NCBI GenBank assembly: GCA_934647945.1
Contig: CAKUFK010000004.1
Span: 62,001 to 126,000 of the forward strand
Length of the DNA stretch: 64,000 nucleotides
Source of the DNA: an uncultured Eubacteriales bacterium
GTDB taxonomy: Bacteria; Bacillota; Clostridia; Oscillospirales; Acutalibacteraceae
Direction of reading: 5' to 3'
Shown: one piece after another, positions 8,750-16,572 of the stretch
Layout of the letters: each line of letters starts with the position of its first letter
Position numbering within the stretch: position 1 is the first letter of the stretch
Made by a program: the position numbers and the translations under genes
Notes under the pieces: model-generated
Seen by the model: the letters and a program-made list of their open reading frames with translations, nothing else
Told to the model about the DNA's origin: nothing
Databases searched by the model: none

Positions 8750-10285
8750 CTATTTTTCCAGATTGGAAAACAGTCCGCCCAGCTCTTCGATCATATCGGA
8801 GGGCTGCATCGCGTGCTGGGACAGCCGGGCCGCGGCCCGATCCCCCGCCAGACCATGCAGATGGACGCCGCACATCGCCGCCTGGGCTGGTTCCATTCCC
8901 TGGGCGATCAGCGAAGCGATCATCCCGGCCAGCACGTCGCCGCTGCCGGCCGCCGCCATCCCGGGATTGCCGCTTTTGTTCAGCAGAACGGCACGGCCCG
9001 GGGCGGCAATAACGGTCTGATAGCCCTTGAGCACCACCACGGCCTTCTGTTCCTCCGCGAAGCTGCGGGCCGTCTCCACCCGATTCTGCTGCACATCCTC
9101 GATGCGGCAGCCGATCAGTCTGGCCATTTCCCCCGGATGCGGCGTCAGCACCACCGGCACGCGGGCTGTTTTCCCTATATGTATATGCCCCGCCGCCGCA
9201 TTTATACCATCCGCGTCCAATACCACCGGGCAAGAGGCCTGCGCGAGCAAATCCTCCACCACCGCCGTGACCGAATCCCCCCGGCCGAGGCCGCATCCGC
9301 ACAAAACCGCGCTGGCCCGCCCGAGCTCCTCCCGCAGCAAATGGCGCGCCTCCGCCGCGACCAGCCCGTCCGATGTTTCCGGGAGCAGACGGTAGACCGC
9401 CTCGAGGTTTTGCCCCGCCACGGCCGGATACAGCGAACGCGGCAGCGCCGCCGCAACCAGGCCGGCGCCACAGCGCTGCGCAGCCCGGACGGCCAGCATG
9501 GCCGCTCCGGCCATCCCCACGCTGCCGCACACCGCCAGCACACGGCCATAGGTCCCCTTGTGGCTGTCCAGAGGGCGGGGGAGGAAGCAGGCCCGGACCA
9601 TTTCCCAGTCCACGATGGTCTGGCTCGGGGCATACTGGTCAAGCAGGGCGGGATCGATCCCGATCTGCGCCACCTCGACCGGCCCGGTAAGCTCCGACGC
9701 CCCATGGACGAGCAGCCCCGGCTTCATAGCCGTGAAGGTGACGGTATACTCCGCCCGGATCGTATCCTCATCGTAGACCCCCGAGTCGGCACTGAACCCG
9801 CTGGGGACATCCAAGGCGATAACGGGCGCGTCGCTCTGGTTCGCCAGCCGGAACACCGGGCGCAGCGCGTCGGGCAGACGCCCGTGGAACCCAATGCCGT
9901 AGACCGCGTCCACCAGCATCTCCGCCTCCCGCACCGCCGTCATCGCCACATACGGCTCGGTTTCGAGATTGCACTGGGCGGCGCCGATCCCGACCGCGCG
10001 GGCATACATGTCCGCCGCATCCGACGTAGCCGGCTTGCCGCAGAGGAGGACGACCGTCACCTCCGCGCCCGCCTCCATCAGCTTGCGGGCCACGACAAAG
10101 CCGTCGCCGCCGTTGTTGCCTTTGCCGCACAGGACCGACACCTTCCGGCCCCGGACCTCATAGCGCGAGCGGATCATCCGGCCGGCCGCGCTGCCGGCGT
10201 TTTCCATCAAGCGCGGATAATCGAGGCCGCCCGCCACCGCCGCCGCTTCCACCAGCCGCATATCCCGGGCTGTCAAAATCTTCAT
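8750..10285 (-). CDS. nnr: Bifunctional NAD(P)H-hydrate epimerase / ADP-dependent NAD(P)H-hydrate dehydratase
   Basis: 511 aa two-domain fusion repairing hydrated NADH/NADPH. The N-terminal epimerase (YjeF_N, residues 1-210) shows the conserved ENAG (ME-NAGSAAGR) and GKGNNGGDGFV motifs. The C-terminal carbohydrate-kinase-like dehydratase (about 225-505) shows LTPHPGEMARL and the ATP/ADP-site motif NKSGNPGMAAAGSGDVLAG. The length matches the usual fusion. The lipoprotein gene follows after 13 nt. No clear promoter was found upstream, where the terminator of the previous gene lies. Confidence 0.95.
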   Translation of the reverse strand: MKILTARDMRLVEAAAVAGGLDYPRLMENAGSAAGRMIRSRYEVRGRKVSVLCGKGNNGGDGFVVARKLMEAGAEVTVVLLCGKPATSDAADMYARAVGIGAAQCNLETEPYVAMTAVREAEMLVDAVYGIGFHGRLPDALRPVFRLANQSDAPVIALDVPSGFSADSGVYDEDTIRAEYTVTFTAMKPGLLVHGASELTGPVEVAQIGIDPALLDQYAPSQTIVDWEMVRACFLPRPLDSHKGTYGRVLAVCGSVGMAGAAMLAVRAAQRCGAGLVAAALPRSLYPAVAGQNLEAVYRLLPETSDGLVAAEARHLLREELGRASAVLCGCGLGRGDSVTAVVEDLLAQASCPVVLDADGINAAAGHIHIGKTARVPVVLTPHPGEMARLIGCRIEDVQQNRVETARSFAEEQKAVVVLKGYQTVIAAPGRAVLLNKSGNPGMAAAGSGDVLAGMIASLIAQGMEPAQAAMCGVHLHGLAGDRAAARLSQHAMQPSDMIEELGGLFSNLEK

Positions 10286-10385
10286 GACTCATCCGTCCTT
10301 TCCGTCTGCCGGAGTATAGCCGGAAATCCGCGCGGCACCCTGCCCCCGTGCCCGGATGCAGGCAGCCACCTTCCAGCCGCCGATG

Positions 10386-10434
10386 AAAAAAGGGCGGGGC
10401 CCCGGGCCGCCAAGCGGCCGCTGGGGTCCGCCCC
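10386..10434 (-). terminator. Rho-independent terminator of the DUF6106 gene
   Basis: On the minus strand a long GC-rich hairpin (GGGGCGGACCCC ... GGGGCCCCGCCC) ends in six Ts, just after the stop at 10450. Confidence 0.85.
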
Positions 10435-10449
10435 ATCCGTACCTTCCGT

Positions 10450-10971
10450 CTATTGCTGCGTAAGCTTCCGGTTGACCTCCAGCATCAGCAGCTTGGGCAG
10501 GGAGGCTTTGAAAGCGTCCATGACCCGCTCCTCCGGCTGGAACAGCACCAGAGTGCTGCCGCTTTTCTTGCTGTGGTAGGTGAAGTACCACACCCCCGGC
10601 GCCGTTTCCGCCGGTGCCGCCACCACGGTCCGGTCGAAGCGGCGCCCGGCGAACTCCGTGGGATTATACGGACCCGCTGTTTCGATCTTGCTGCCCGCAA
10701 CCGACACCACCCGCTTGCGCTTGCGCTGCGCGATGATCTGGTCGATGTCGATGTCCCCGTTGGTCACGCTGTACTCATATTCGACATTCTGGCCGGTGAT
10801 GAGCCACCAGGCCCCGTAGATGAGCAGCATGTCGATCACTAGGGAAAAATAATTCAGGAACAGAAACAGCACAAAAACCAGGATCACGACCAACAGGATC
10901 GTCCCGGTGATAATGGCGATTTCCTTCGGCCCCTTTTTCTTGACGATGATCTGTTCCACAAACGTATCCAT
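10450..10971 (-). CDS. DUF6106-type membrane protein
   Basis: 173 aa from the ATG at 10971. GAAGGAG sits 8 nt upstream; a GTG three codons earlier would overlap it. The N-terminus MDTFVEQIIVKKKG is followed by two adjacent membrane segments (IAIITGTILLVVILVFVLFLFLNYF and LVIDMLLIYGAWWL). A cytoplasmic domain follows with YEYSVTNGDIDIDQI and the basic run AQRKRKR. This matches the DUF6106 family known from Clostridia, whose function is unknown. It has its own promoter and terminator, so it is a single-gene unit. Confidence 0.8.
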   Translation of the reverse strand: MDTFVEQIIVKKKGPKEIAIITGTILLVVILVFVLFLFLNYFSLVIDMLLIYGAWWLITGQNVEYEYSVTNGDIDIDQIIAQRKRKRVVSVAGSKIETAGPYNPTEFAGRRFDRTVVAAPAETAPGVWYFTYHSKKSGSTLVLFQPEERVMDAFKASLPKLLMLEVNRKLTQQ

Positions 10972-11075
10972 CTTCGACACTCCTTCGATTTGAAAGGCCC
11001 CCGGCCTGTTTCTGCCCTGGAAACGCGGGACTCGGACGCCCGGGCCGGACGCGCATGGCCGCCGCTTTTTCGTCT

Positions 11076-11105
11076 AGTATACCATACCTCGAAAAGGCTT
11101 TTCAA
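11076..11105 (-). promoter_or_regulatory. Promoter of the DUF6106 gene
   Basis: On the minus strand TTGAAA (11100-11105) and TATACT (11076-11081) have an 18-bp spacer, about 100 nt before the start codon. Confidence 0.6.
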
Positions 11106-11174
11106 CGTCTCGGCGCAAAAATCCGTGAACGATCCGTAAACATTGATGCCGTCCACGGCCACGCGGGCGGGGGA

Positions 11175-11711
11175 TCACGGCACCAACGGCCACTCCCGCC
11201 CCGGCAGCTTGCGGGCGTAGTAATACATATCCGCCACCCGCCCGCCGAAGTCGGCTTCGGGCAGAAAGGCGATCCGCTCAAAGCCCAGCCGCTCGGCCAG
11301 CCGGACCGAACGGGTGTTGGCCGCGTCGATGCAGGCGCACATCCGGCCCAGCCGCAGTTTGCCGGCCGCGTAATCCAAAACGGCCTGTGCCGCCTCCGCC
11401 GCATAGCCCTTTCCCCAATACTCCCGCAGGAAGAGATAGCCGAGCTCCCCGAGATAGCCGTCTACCACCCGGTTGATGGTGCATTCCCTGATATAGAGGT
11501 CCTCCCCCCGCAGGGTCACCGCCCATTCGGTAGGGCTGCGCCTGCGGACGAGCTGGGCGAGCATCGCGCCGTCCTTGGGGGGATGCCCGCCCAGATAGCG
11601 GCGGATCTCGTCGTCCTGATAGGCCTGCATCATCCGGGGAATGTCACGATGCTGCCGGCGGCGCAGGCGCAGCCGTTCGGTTTCCAAAACCGGCGCTTCC
11701 GGTTTCGCCAT
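11175..11711 (-). CDS. GNAT family N-acetyltransferase (RimJ/RimL type)
   Basis: 178 aa from the ATG at 11711, 9 nt after AAGGGGG; an ATG at 11720 would abut the site. The opening LETERLRLRRRQHRDIPRM is typical of RimJ/RimL-like acetyltransferases. The acetyl-CoA binding region is GYLFLREYWGKGYAAEAAQAVLDYA and the C-terminal part reads NTRSVRLAERLGFERIAFL. The substrate is unknown; the family acetylates N-termini, amino sugars and antibiotics among others. Probably a monocistronic gene behind a weak promoter. Confidence 0.88.
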   Translation of the reverse strand: MAKPEAPVLETERLRLRRRQHRDIPRMMQAYQDDEIRRYLGGHPPKDGAMLAQLVRRRSPTEWAVTLRGEDLYIRECTINRVVDGYLGELGYLFLREYWGKGYAAEAAQAVLDYAAGKLRLGRMCACIDAANTRSVRLAERLGFERIAFLPEADFGGRVADMYYYARKLPGREWPLVP

Positions 11712-11757
11712 CTCAGTCATCCCCCTTTCGCCCGTCAACACGCTTCCAATGGGATAC

Positions 11758-11786
11758 AGTATATCACAGATACGTGGATTTGGAAA
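11758..11786 (-). promoter_or_regulatory. Possible promoter of the GNAT gene
   Basis: TATACT (11758-11763) with TTTCCA (11781-11786) 17 bp upstream on the minus strand. The -35 is poor, so this is tentative. Confidence 0.4.
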
Positions 11787-11801
11787 GGCCGGGAAGGGGC
11801 G

Positions 11802-11830
11802 AAAAAAGGAGAAACCCGCCTCTTTTCTCC
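11802..11830 (-). terminator. Terminator of the radical SAM / DUF4130 operon
   Basis: Minus-strand stem GGAGAAA/TTTCTCC (11824-11830 with 11808-11814) runs straight into TTTTTT, 7 nt after the DUF4130 stop. Confidence 0.85.
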
Positions 11831-11837
11831 ACAACTG

Positions 11838-12713
11838 TCATCTCCCCGGCGGGTCCGCAGGCAGCGGGGCTCTCTCCCTGTCCGCCAGAGCGCGCACCCG
11901 GTCGGCGGACAGGGCCGAAGGCAGCGGAAGACGGGCCTGCGCATCCGGATCTTCATTGGACAGGTGCATTTCGGTCAGGTGTTTCCAGTATTTCTTCGGC
12001 ATATGGTTGCGCCGGCAGACCGGATTGGTCCGTTCCTTTATCGCAATGGTCTCATAAAAGGCCTTCCACATCCGGCGATAGGCCGTGTCGTCGGCAGAAA
12101 ACGCCGGAAGAACCAGGTCCTCGTCGGTGGCGACCACCCAGGTTTTGGTGTCGGATACTCCGCACAGTCTGTGCGTCTTGTCGTGGATGATGAAGGGCTG
12201 GATCTGAAACCGGGAGACAAAGTGCGGCATCAGCATGGCTACAACGTTGTGTTCCGGGGTGATCTCCCCATAGTAGATGCCTCCCTCCAGCTTGGAAAAG
12301 CGGATAAACTGCCGGAGCATTCCCGCCTCCCGCCCGACAAGCGAAACGAGCTTTTGCAGCCGCATCACCCGTTCGTCGGTGATCTTTTGATGGATAACCC
12401 GGCCAATTTTCATACCAAATCGTATATATTTGTATATAATATCCTCTTTGTATACAGAATTCGACTGAAAACACGTCCAGACCTGGGCGTATCCATCGGC
12501 GCCCAGGCTTTTTTTCACACCGGCAATCACCCGTTCCGCCTTGGCGTCATCGGTTCGTATCTCCAGATAGCGGCGGCCGAGCTCCTGCTGGCACACGGCC
12601 GCGGCATGGACCGAGACCGGGGCCGGATGAACCGAATAGGAGTCGAAAACCGCGGTGAGCAGCCCTTCGAACGTGCCGTCGGTCAGGAGTGTCACATCTG
12701 TCCCGTCAGGCAT
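11838..12713 (-). CDS. DUF4130 protein, TIGR03915-type partner of a DNA-repair radical SAM protein
   Basis: 291 aa. Family features are the RYLEIRTDDAKAERVIAGVKK opening region, the central LQKLVSLVGREAGMLRQFIRFSKLEGGIYYG and PHFVSRFQIQPFIIHDKTH, and the late RNHMPKKYWKHLTEM. This is the DUF4130 domain (TIGR03915), always paired with the radical SAM protein encoded just upstream. In other bacteria the domain is fused to a uracil-DNA glycosylase-like domain; none is present here. The ATG lies inside the 3' end of the upstream gene (22-bp overlap) with GGAGG 10 nt before it, indicating translational coupling. The biochemical activity is unknown; a role in DNA modification or repair is the family hypothesis. 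Confidence 0.88.
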   Translation of the reverse strand: MPDGTDVTLLTDGTFEGLLTAVFDSYSVHPAPVSVHAAAVCQQELGRRYLEIRTDDAKAERVIAGVKKSLGADGYAQVWTCFQSNSVYKEDIIYKYIRFGMKIGRVIHQKITDERVMRLQKLVSLVGREAGMLRQFIRFSKLEGGIYYGEITPEHNVVAMLMPHFVSRFQIQPFIIHDKTHRLCGVSDTKTWVVATDEDLVLPAFSADDTAYRRMWKAFYETIAIKERTNPVCRRNHMPKKYWKHLTEMHLSNEDPDAQARLPLPSALSADRVRALADRERAPLPADPPGR

Positions 12714-14011
12714 TTGAGCCGGTCCTCCTTTCCGGGCGAAAGCTGCGGCAGATCGTCGAAGGTGAGCTGCCGCACCGGCTGTGTCAGGGGCAGGCTGCCC
12801 GGACGCAGCCGGATATCCGCCGTCAGGTTCTGATAAATGAAGCTCTCAGACAGGCGGGTGCCGTCCGCCATCCGCCCCTTGCAGGTGATGAAATAGATCG
12901 CCCGCTTGAGCACCACCCCGATCTTCTTCAGGTCGTCAAAGGACAGAGAGCCCACCCGGCGGGCGCTCAGAATCCGGTCGGCGGATTTCACGCCGATCCC
13001 CGGCACCCGCAGCAGCATTTCCCGGTCCGCCCGGTTGACCTCGACGGGAAAGCGGTCGAGATGATGCAGCGCCCAGTTGCATTTCGGATCCAGCAGGGGG
13101 TCCAGGGACGGATGCCGCTCATCCAGGATCTCCTCCACCTGAAAGCCATAGAACCGCAGCAGCCAGTCGGTCTGGTAAAGGCGGTGCTCCCGCAGCAGGG
13201 GCGGAGGCTGGTCCTTGGGAAGAAGGGCGTGGGTGCCCACCGGAATATACGCGGAGTAAAAAACACGTTTGAGAGCATACTTCCTGTAAAGGCCGGAAGC
13301 CAGTTTCATGATCTGGTAATCGGTATCGGGGGTGGCGCCGATGATCATCTGGGTACTTTGCCCGCCGGGCGCGAAGGAGGGGGCATGGCGGTAAACCGCC
13401 AGCTCGTGCCGGCTCTGGGCCACCCGGTCGCGCACGGCGGCCATGGGCTTCAAAATGCTCTGTTTGCTTTTGTCGGGGGCGAGCTGGGTGAGGCTGCGTT
13501 CACTGGGCAGCTCGATGTTCACGCTCATCCGGTCGCACAGCAGCCCGATTTTATCGATAAGCTCGGGGGAAGCGCCGGGGATGGTTTTGACGTGGATGTA
13601 TCCCGCGAAACGATACGGGCCCCGCAGCAGTTCCAGCACCCGGCACATACGTTCCATTGAGGTATCCGGATCCTTCAGGACACCCGAGCTGAGGAAAAGC
13701 CCTTCGATGTAATTCCTCCGGTAGAACTCCATGGTCAGGGTCGCCAGCTCCTCCGGGGTGAAGGTGGCCCGGGGCACGTCGTTGGAGCACCGGTTGACGC
13801 AGTACTGGCAGTCGTATACGCAGCTGTTGGTCATCAGTACCTTCAGCAGCGAAATGCAGCGCCCGTCGGCGGCAAAGCTGTGGCAGATGCCGCACCCCAC
13901 CGCCGATCCCAGCATACCCGCCTGCCCCTCCCGGTCCACGCCGCTCGAGGTACAGGCCGCGTCATATTTGGCGGAATCGGCCAGTATCCGCAGTTTGTCC
14001 ATCAGTTCCAA
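12692..14011 (-). CDS. Putative DNA modification/repair radical SAM protein (TIGR03916) with helix-hairpin-helix
   Basis: 439 aa. The cluster motif CVYDCQYC (CxxxCxxC, about residues 64-71) binds the [4Fe-4S] and S-adenosylmethionine. Further conserved Cys lie nearby in GCGICHSF and VNRC. A C-terminal helix-hairpin-helix (LLRVPGIGVKSADRILSARR, about 330-350) points to DNA binding. Start: TTG at 14011 is 9 nt after GGAGG, while a GTG at 14020 would touch it; MELMDKLRILADSAKYDAACTSSG matches family N-termini. It is the first gene of the operon with DUF4130. Its promoter contains a LexA box, so SOS induction is expected (inference). The substrate is unknown. Confidence 0.9.
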   Translation of the reverse strand: MELMDKLRILADSAKYDAACTSSGVDREGQAGMLGSAVGCGICHSFAADGRCISLLKVLMTNSCVYDCQYCVNRCSNDVPRATFTPEELATLTMEFYRRNYIEGLFLSSGVLKDPDTSMERMCRVLELLRGPYRFAGYIHVKTIPGASPELIDKIGLLCDRMSVNIELPSERSLTQLAPDKSKQSILKPMAAVRDRVAQSRHELAVYRHAPSFAPGGQSTQMIIGATPDTDYQIMKLASGLYRKYALKRVFYSAYIPVGTHALLPKDQPPPLLREHRLYQTDWLLRFYGFQVEEILDERHPSLDPLLDPKCNWALHHLDRFPVEVNRADREMLLRVPGIGVKSADRILSARRVGSLSFDDLKKIGVVLKRAIYFITCKGRMADGTRLSESFIYQNLTADIRLRPGSLPLTQPVRQLTFDDLPQLSPGKEDRLKCLTGQM

Positions 14012-14034
14012 CGCCGTCACCTCCCTGTTTTCTC

Positions 14035-14063
14035 AGTATAGAACATACGTTCTGATTTGTCAA
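14035..14063 (-). promoter_or_regulatory. Promoter with LexA (SOS) box for the radical SAM / DUF4130 operon
   Basis: On the minus strand TTGACA (14058-14063) and TATACT (14035-14040) are 17 bp apart. The spacer contains the palindrome GAACGTATGTTC (14041-14052), extended to AGAACGTATGTTCT. This fits the core of the Gram-positive LexA consensus CGAACRNRYGTTYG at every core position. A repressor bound there would cover the promoter. Confidence 0.85.
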
Positions 14064-14429
14064 CAACCATCGAGCGGTTTCCTTTTCAAGAACGCAGGGG
14101 GAAGGCAGACGCCAGAACCAAGAATTCACCAAAAGGGGGTTCCGGCTTTGGATGAGGCCGCAGCCGAAAAAACAGTTATGCCGGGGCCCAGACGGTCAAA
14201 AAAGTAGAAAAAGCGCAGTCGATGGCCCAAACGGCCGCGGCGAGTTCAGGATCCGTGTTTTCAAGGGCACGTGTCTCGAAAACACTCCTTATAAGCGACA
14301 AAGGGCGGAAAACACGATGTGTTTCCGCCCTTTGTCAAGAGCAGGGGTGGACCCGGCGGGGACGGAGGGTGCAAGATGAGCGATAGCAAACCGCCGTGAT
14401 CCGGTGTCCCCGTCCAGCCGCTTGGCGGC
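14064..14429. other. Gene-free region with a long perfect hairpin
   Basis: No credible gene is seen. The main structure is a hairpin at 14297-14336 (GACAAAGGGCGGAAA.ACAC with TGTTTCCGCCCTTTGTC, 4-nt loop). It lacks a T tract on either strand. The remainder is low in recognisable signals. Confidence 0.5.
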
Positions 14430-14681
14430 CTATCCTTTCAGGCCGTTTTCCTGCCGTTCCATGTTTTCCACGACGACATCGAAGATGTCACCCAAAGACG
14501 CTCCGTAAGCGAGAACGTCCCAGGGCTCGTTGGTATGATAGTGGATTTTGATGAGGGTGTCGTCCCCCACGGCGAGCAGACAGTCGCCCTTGAAATGGGC
14601 GGTGATGTAGTCGTGGATGTCGTCCTCGGACAGGTTTTCGCCCTCGATGAGCAGTTGGGTGTCGAATTTGTATTCCAGCAT
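14430..14681 (-). CDS. Free-standing FakA/YloV middle-domain-like protein
   Basis: 83 aa from the ATG at 14681, 7 nt after GGAGA. The sequence LEYKFDTQLLIEGENLSEDD, then GDCLLAVGDDTLIKIHYHTNEPWDVL and DIFDVVVENMERQ, follows the middle domain of FakA/YloV (fatty-acid kinase; DAK2-containing) proteins. There the pattern is Y-CTEF ... GDSLVVVGDD-LVKVHVHTN-PG-VL ... IKIENMR-Q. The HxH of that domain is kept (HYH), but the Cys of the YCTEF motif is Asp here. The kinase (DAK2) and C-terminal FakB-binding domains are absent. Length suggests a stable single domain rather than a random fragment. The role is unknown. Confidence 0.65.
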   Translation of the reverse strand: MLEYKFDTQLLIEGENLSEDDIHDYITAHFKGDCLLAVGDDTLIKIHYHTNEPWDVLAYGASLGDIFDVVVENMERQENGLKG

Positions 14682-14754
14682 GCCGGTCTCTCCTTCTTTG
14701 GGATATACGATCCCCCTCATCATACAGCATGCGCACCAAAATGTCCATATATAC

Positions 14755-14793
14755 GGGCATCACCCGGAGGAACGGATCCCCCCGGGTGATGCC
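14755..14793 (-). terminator. Hairpin after the MerR gene
   Basis: Stem GGCATCACCCGG/CCGGGTGATGCC lies just after the stop at 14805. On the minus strand it is followed by CGTATATAT rather than a T run, so termination strength is doubtful. Confidence 0.5.
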
Positions 14794-14804
14794 GGGCCGG
14801 CGCC

Positions 14805-15566
14805 TTACCGGCAGTAGAGCTCCAACGCGTGGTGAAAGAAGGCGGCAAGGCCTTCCTTCTCCTGGTCGTAATAGGCCCTGAATCGCTCGTCCGTCTCGTA
14901 CATCTCTCCGAGAGAGCGGTGCAGCTCCTTGGAATACACGCCCTCCGGATAGTAGAGCTCGAGCCACTGACGGTGGAGGCCGCAGGCGAGCCGGGCGGCT
15001 TCCCCTCCGGGCTCGCCCGCCTCCATAGCCTCCTTGAGCAGGCGAACCACCTCGCCGTCCAGCTCCTCCGCCTTCCGATAGGTCCCCTCGCTCATGTCAA
15101 GGAACCGGGCGCCGGCCGCGTCCATGATGCCGTCGCCGTACCGCCGCCGGAGCTCGGAGCCGTACCGCCGCTCATTTTCCGCGTGGGCCTGCCGCTTGAA
15201 GCCCTCGAATTTTTCAGTATCCGACATATCTTCCTCTCCTTTCAGGGAACGGATGGTTTGGCGGACGTTCGCGATCAGGATATCCATCCGTTCCCGTTTG
15301 GCGACTAAGGCGGCCAGATGTTCCTCCAACGCCTTTTCCCGATTGAAGCCGGGGGCATCGAGGAGCCGGCGGATCTCGTCCAGAGGCATACCGAGCTCCC
15401 GGTAAAAAAGGATCTGCTGCAGCCGATCCACCTCCTCCGGACCATAGAAGCGATATCCGTTCGAAGCGGTGCCAGCCGGCCGCAATAGCCCGATCTGATC
15501 GTAATACCGCAGGGTGCGGGACGTGATCCCCGCAAGCCTCGCGAGTTTATCCACCGTATAGTCCAA
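14805..15566 (-). CDS. TipA-type MerR family transcriptional regulator
   Basis: 253 aa starting at TTG 15566, 8 nt after AAGGAG; the open frame upstream runs into repeat DNA and is not coding. The N-terminal MerR winged helix-turn-helix reads YTVDKLARLAGITSRTLRYYDQIGLLRP, followed by a coiled dimerization helix (about residues 75-115). The C-terminal part (about 125-253: MSEGTYRKAEELD ... HRQWLELYYP ... YYDQEKEGLAAFFHHALELYC) is the TipAS antibiotic-recognition domain. TipA proteins bind thiopeptides and other hydrophobic drugs and activate their own promoter; the operator-promoter upstream has the expected architecture. No exporter gene is adjacent. Confidence 0.9.
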   Translation of the reverse strand: MDYTVDKLARLAGITSRTLRYYDQIGLLRPAGTASNGYRFYGPEEVDRLQQILFYRELGMPLDEIRRLLDAPGFNREKALEEHLAALVAKRERMDILIANVRQTIRSLKGEEDMSDTEKFEGFKRQAHAENERRYGSELRRRYGDGIMDAAGARFLDMSEGTYRKAEELDGEVVRLLKEAMEAGEPGGEAARLACGLHRQWLELYYPEGVYSKELHRSLGEMYETDERFRAYYDQEKEGLAAFFHHALELYCR

Positions 15567-15628
15567 CCCGACCACTCCTTCTGTCTGTGGGAGGGTGTCC
15601 GGCCGCGGTCCGGATGCCCTCTTCTGTG

Positions 15629-15661
15629 AGGATACACCTTGACGCTGCGTTAATGTCAAGG
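15629..15661 (-). promoter_or_regulatory. MerR-type promoter/operator with 19-bp spacer
   Basis: On the minus strand TTGACA (15654-15659) and TATCCT (15629-15634) are 19 bp apart, the over-long spacing typical of MerR-activated promoters. A dyad CCTTGAC-N11-GTCAAGG (15637-15661) overlaps the -35 and fills the spacer. Autoregulation by the downstream TipA-like protein is inferred. Confidence 0.8.
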
Positions 15662-15669
15662 GGATTTGC

Positions 15670-16345
15670 AAAAATAAAACGGCTCCGGCTGCCTGGGGTT
15701 CCAGGGGGATTTCCCCCTGGTGCTTCTTTCCCTCTTTTTGAATAGCCTGGGACAAATGCGGGAGCATTTGTGGGGGCCGGGGCAGACTATGCACGTTTTT
15801 ATCCGCGTTCAGCCCGGCCCATTGTGTAAAGAAAGGGGGTGCCAAAGCACAGATTGTGTTTTATGGCACAAGCGCATAAAAAAATCGTAGTTTATTGAAT
15901 GGGTTTGGCCTGCGCGGCCACATCCTTTCTCCGCGTGGAGAAAGGATGCAAAGAGACGCCGGGGGCTTTGCCCCCAGACCCCCGGGCTTTTGGCCGGTTT
16001 TCTTGAACCAACGTCCATACAACAAGGGGGGCCCGAGGCCCCCGGAGTTGGAGTGGGCGCAGGGCCGAAAAAATGCAGCCAGCCCCAAACCCCGGGGCCG
16101 CAGCCCTTTTTTATCGTTGATTCAGGCAGCCGTGCTACCGCCGGCTTTCCTCTAAAGATAGCCGGCAAACCACCCGGGGGTCCAGGGGGCGATGCCCCCT
16201 GGCACGTCTTTGCCTTCTTTCTTCGTGCGAAGAAAGAAGGTGGCCCGCAGGCCAGACCTGAAAAAGACGGGTATGGCGGGTTGTCCGCGCATACAATGCG
16301 CCGTCAACCCGATCAGGAAGTCGATGGAGCTCCCCCCAATCCACC
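15670..16345. repeat. Mosaic intergenic repeat, block B
   Basis: About 0.7 kb without a gene, built of modules shared with the block at 50.9-51.8 kb but in another order and orientation. Bases 15680-15790 match the reverse complement of about 51590-51700 (GGGAAAGAAGC, CAAATGC hairpins). Bases 15828-15900 match 51455-51525 (GGTGCCAAAGCA ... TTTATGGCA). Bases 15903-16055 resemble 51117-51301 (TGCGCGGCCAC; CCATACAACAAGGGG). Bases 16083-16265 match 50886-51070 (GGGCCGCAGCCCTTTTTT; CCGCCGGCTTTCCT; GCACGTCTTTGCCTTCTTTC). Nearly every module is a hairpin. No open frame is conserved between blocks. Confidence 0.85.
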
Positions 16346-16481
16346 GTATATGATTTAAGGGCCATTGTGGGACCTCACAATGACGGTGATTCGCCTCGGA
16401 GAACCGTCCCTGGCTCAGAACATCGACAAAAACGGCATGGCCAGAACCACCCCCTATCATAAAGGGAGGCGGCCCCGCCGT

Positions 16482-16510
16482 TTGATTGTGTATCCCATTT
16501 ATGCTATACT
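16482..16510 (+). promoter_or_regulatory. Promoter of the S66 peptidase relic
   Basis: TTGATT (16482-16487) and TATACT (16505-16510), 17-bp spacer, about 60 nt before the relic's ATG. Confidence 0.65.
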
Positions 16511-16572
16511 GTTTTTATCTGGATCGAAACGGGAACCCGCTCAACTATACTTCACGAAGGGGGAAACCGCGT

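Noticed and set aside
15670..16345. Reading repeat block B as coding DNA or as a CRISPR array
   Set aside because: Open frames there are not conserved between the copies, and the repeats are not evenly spaced with unique spacers.
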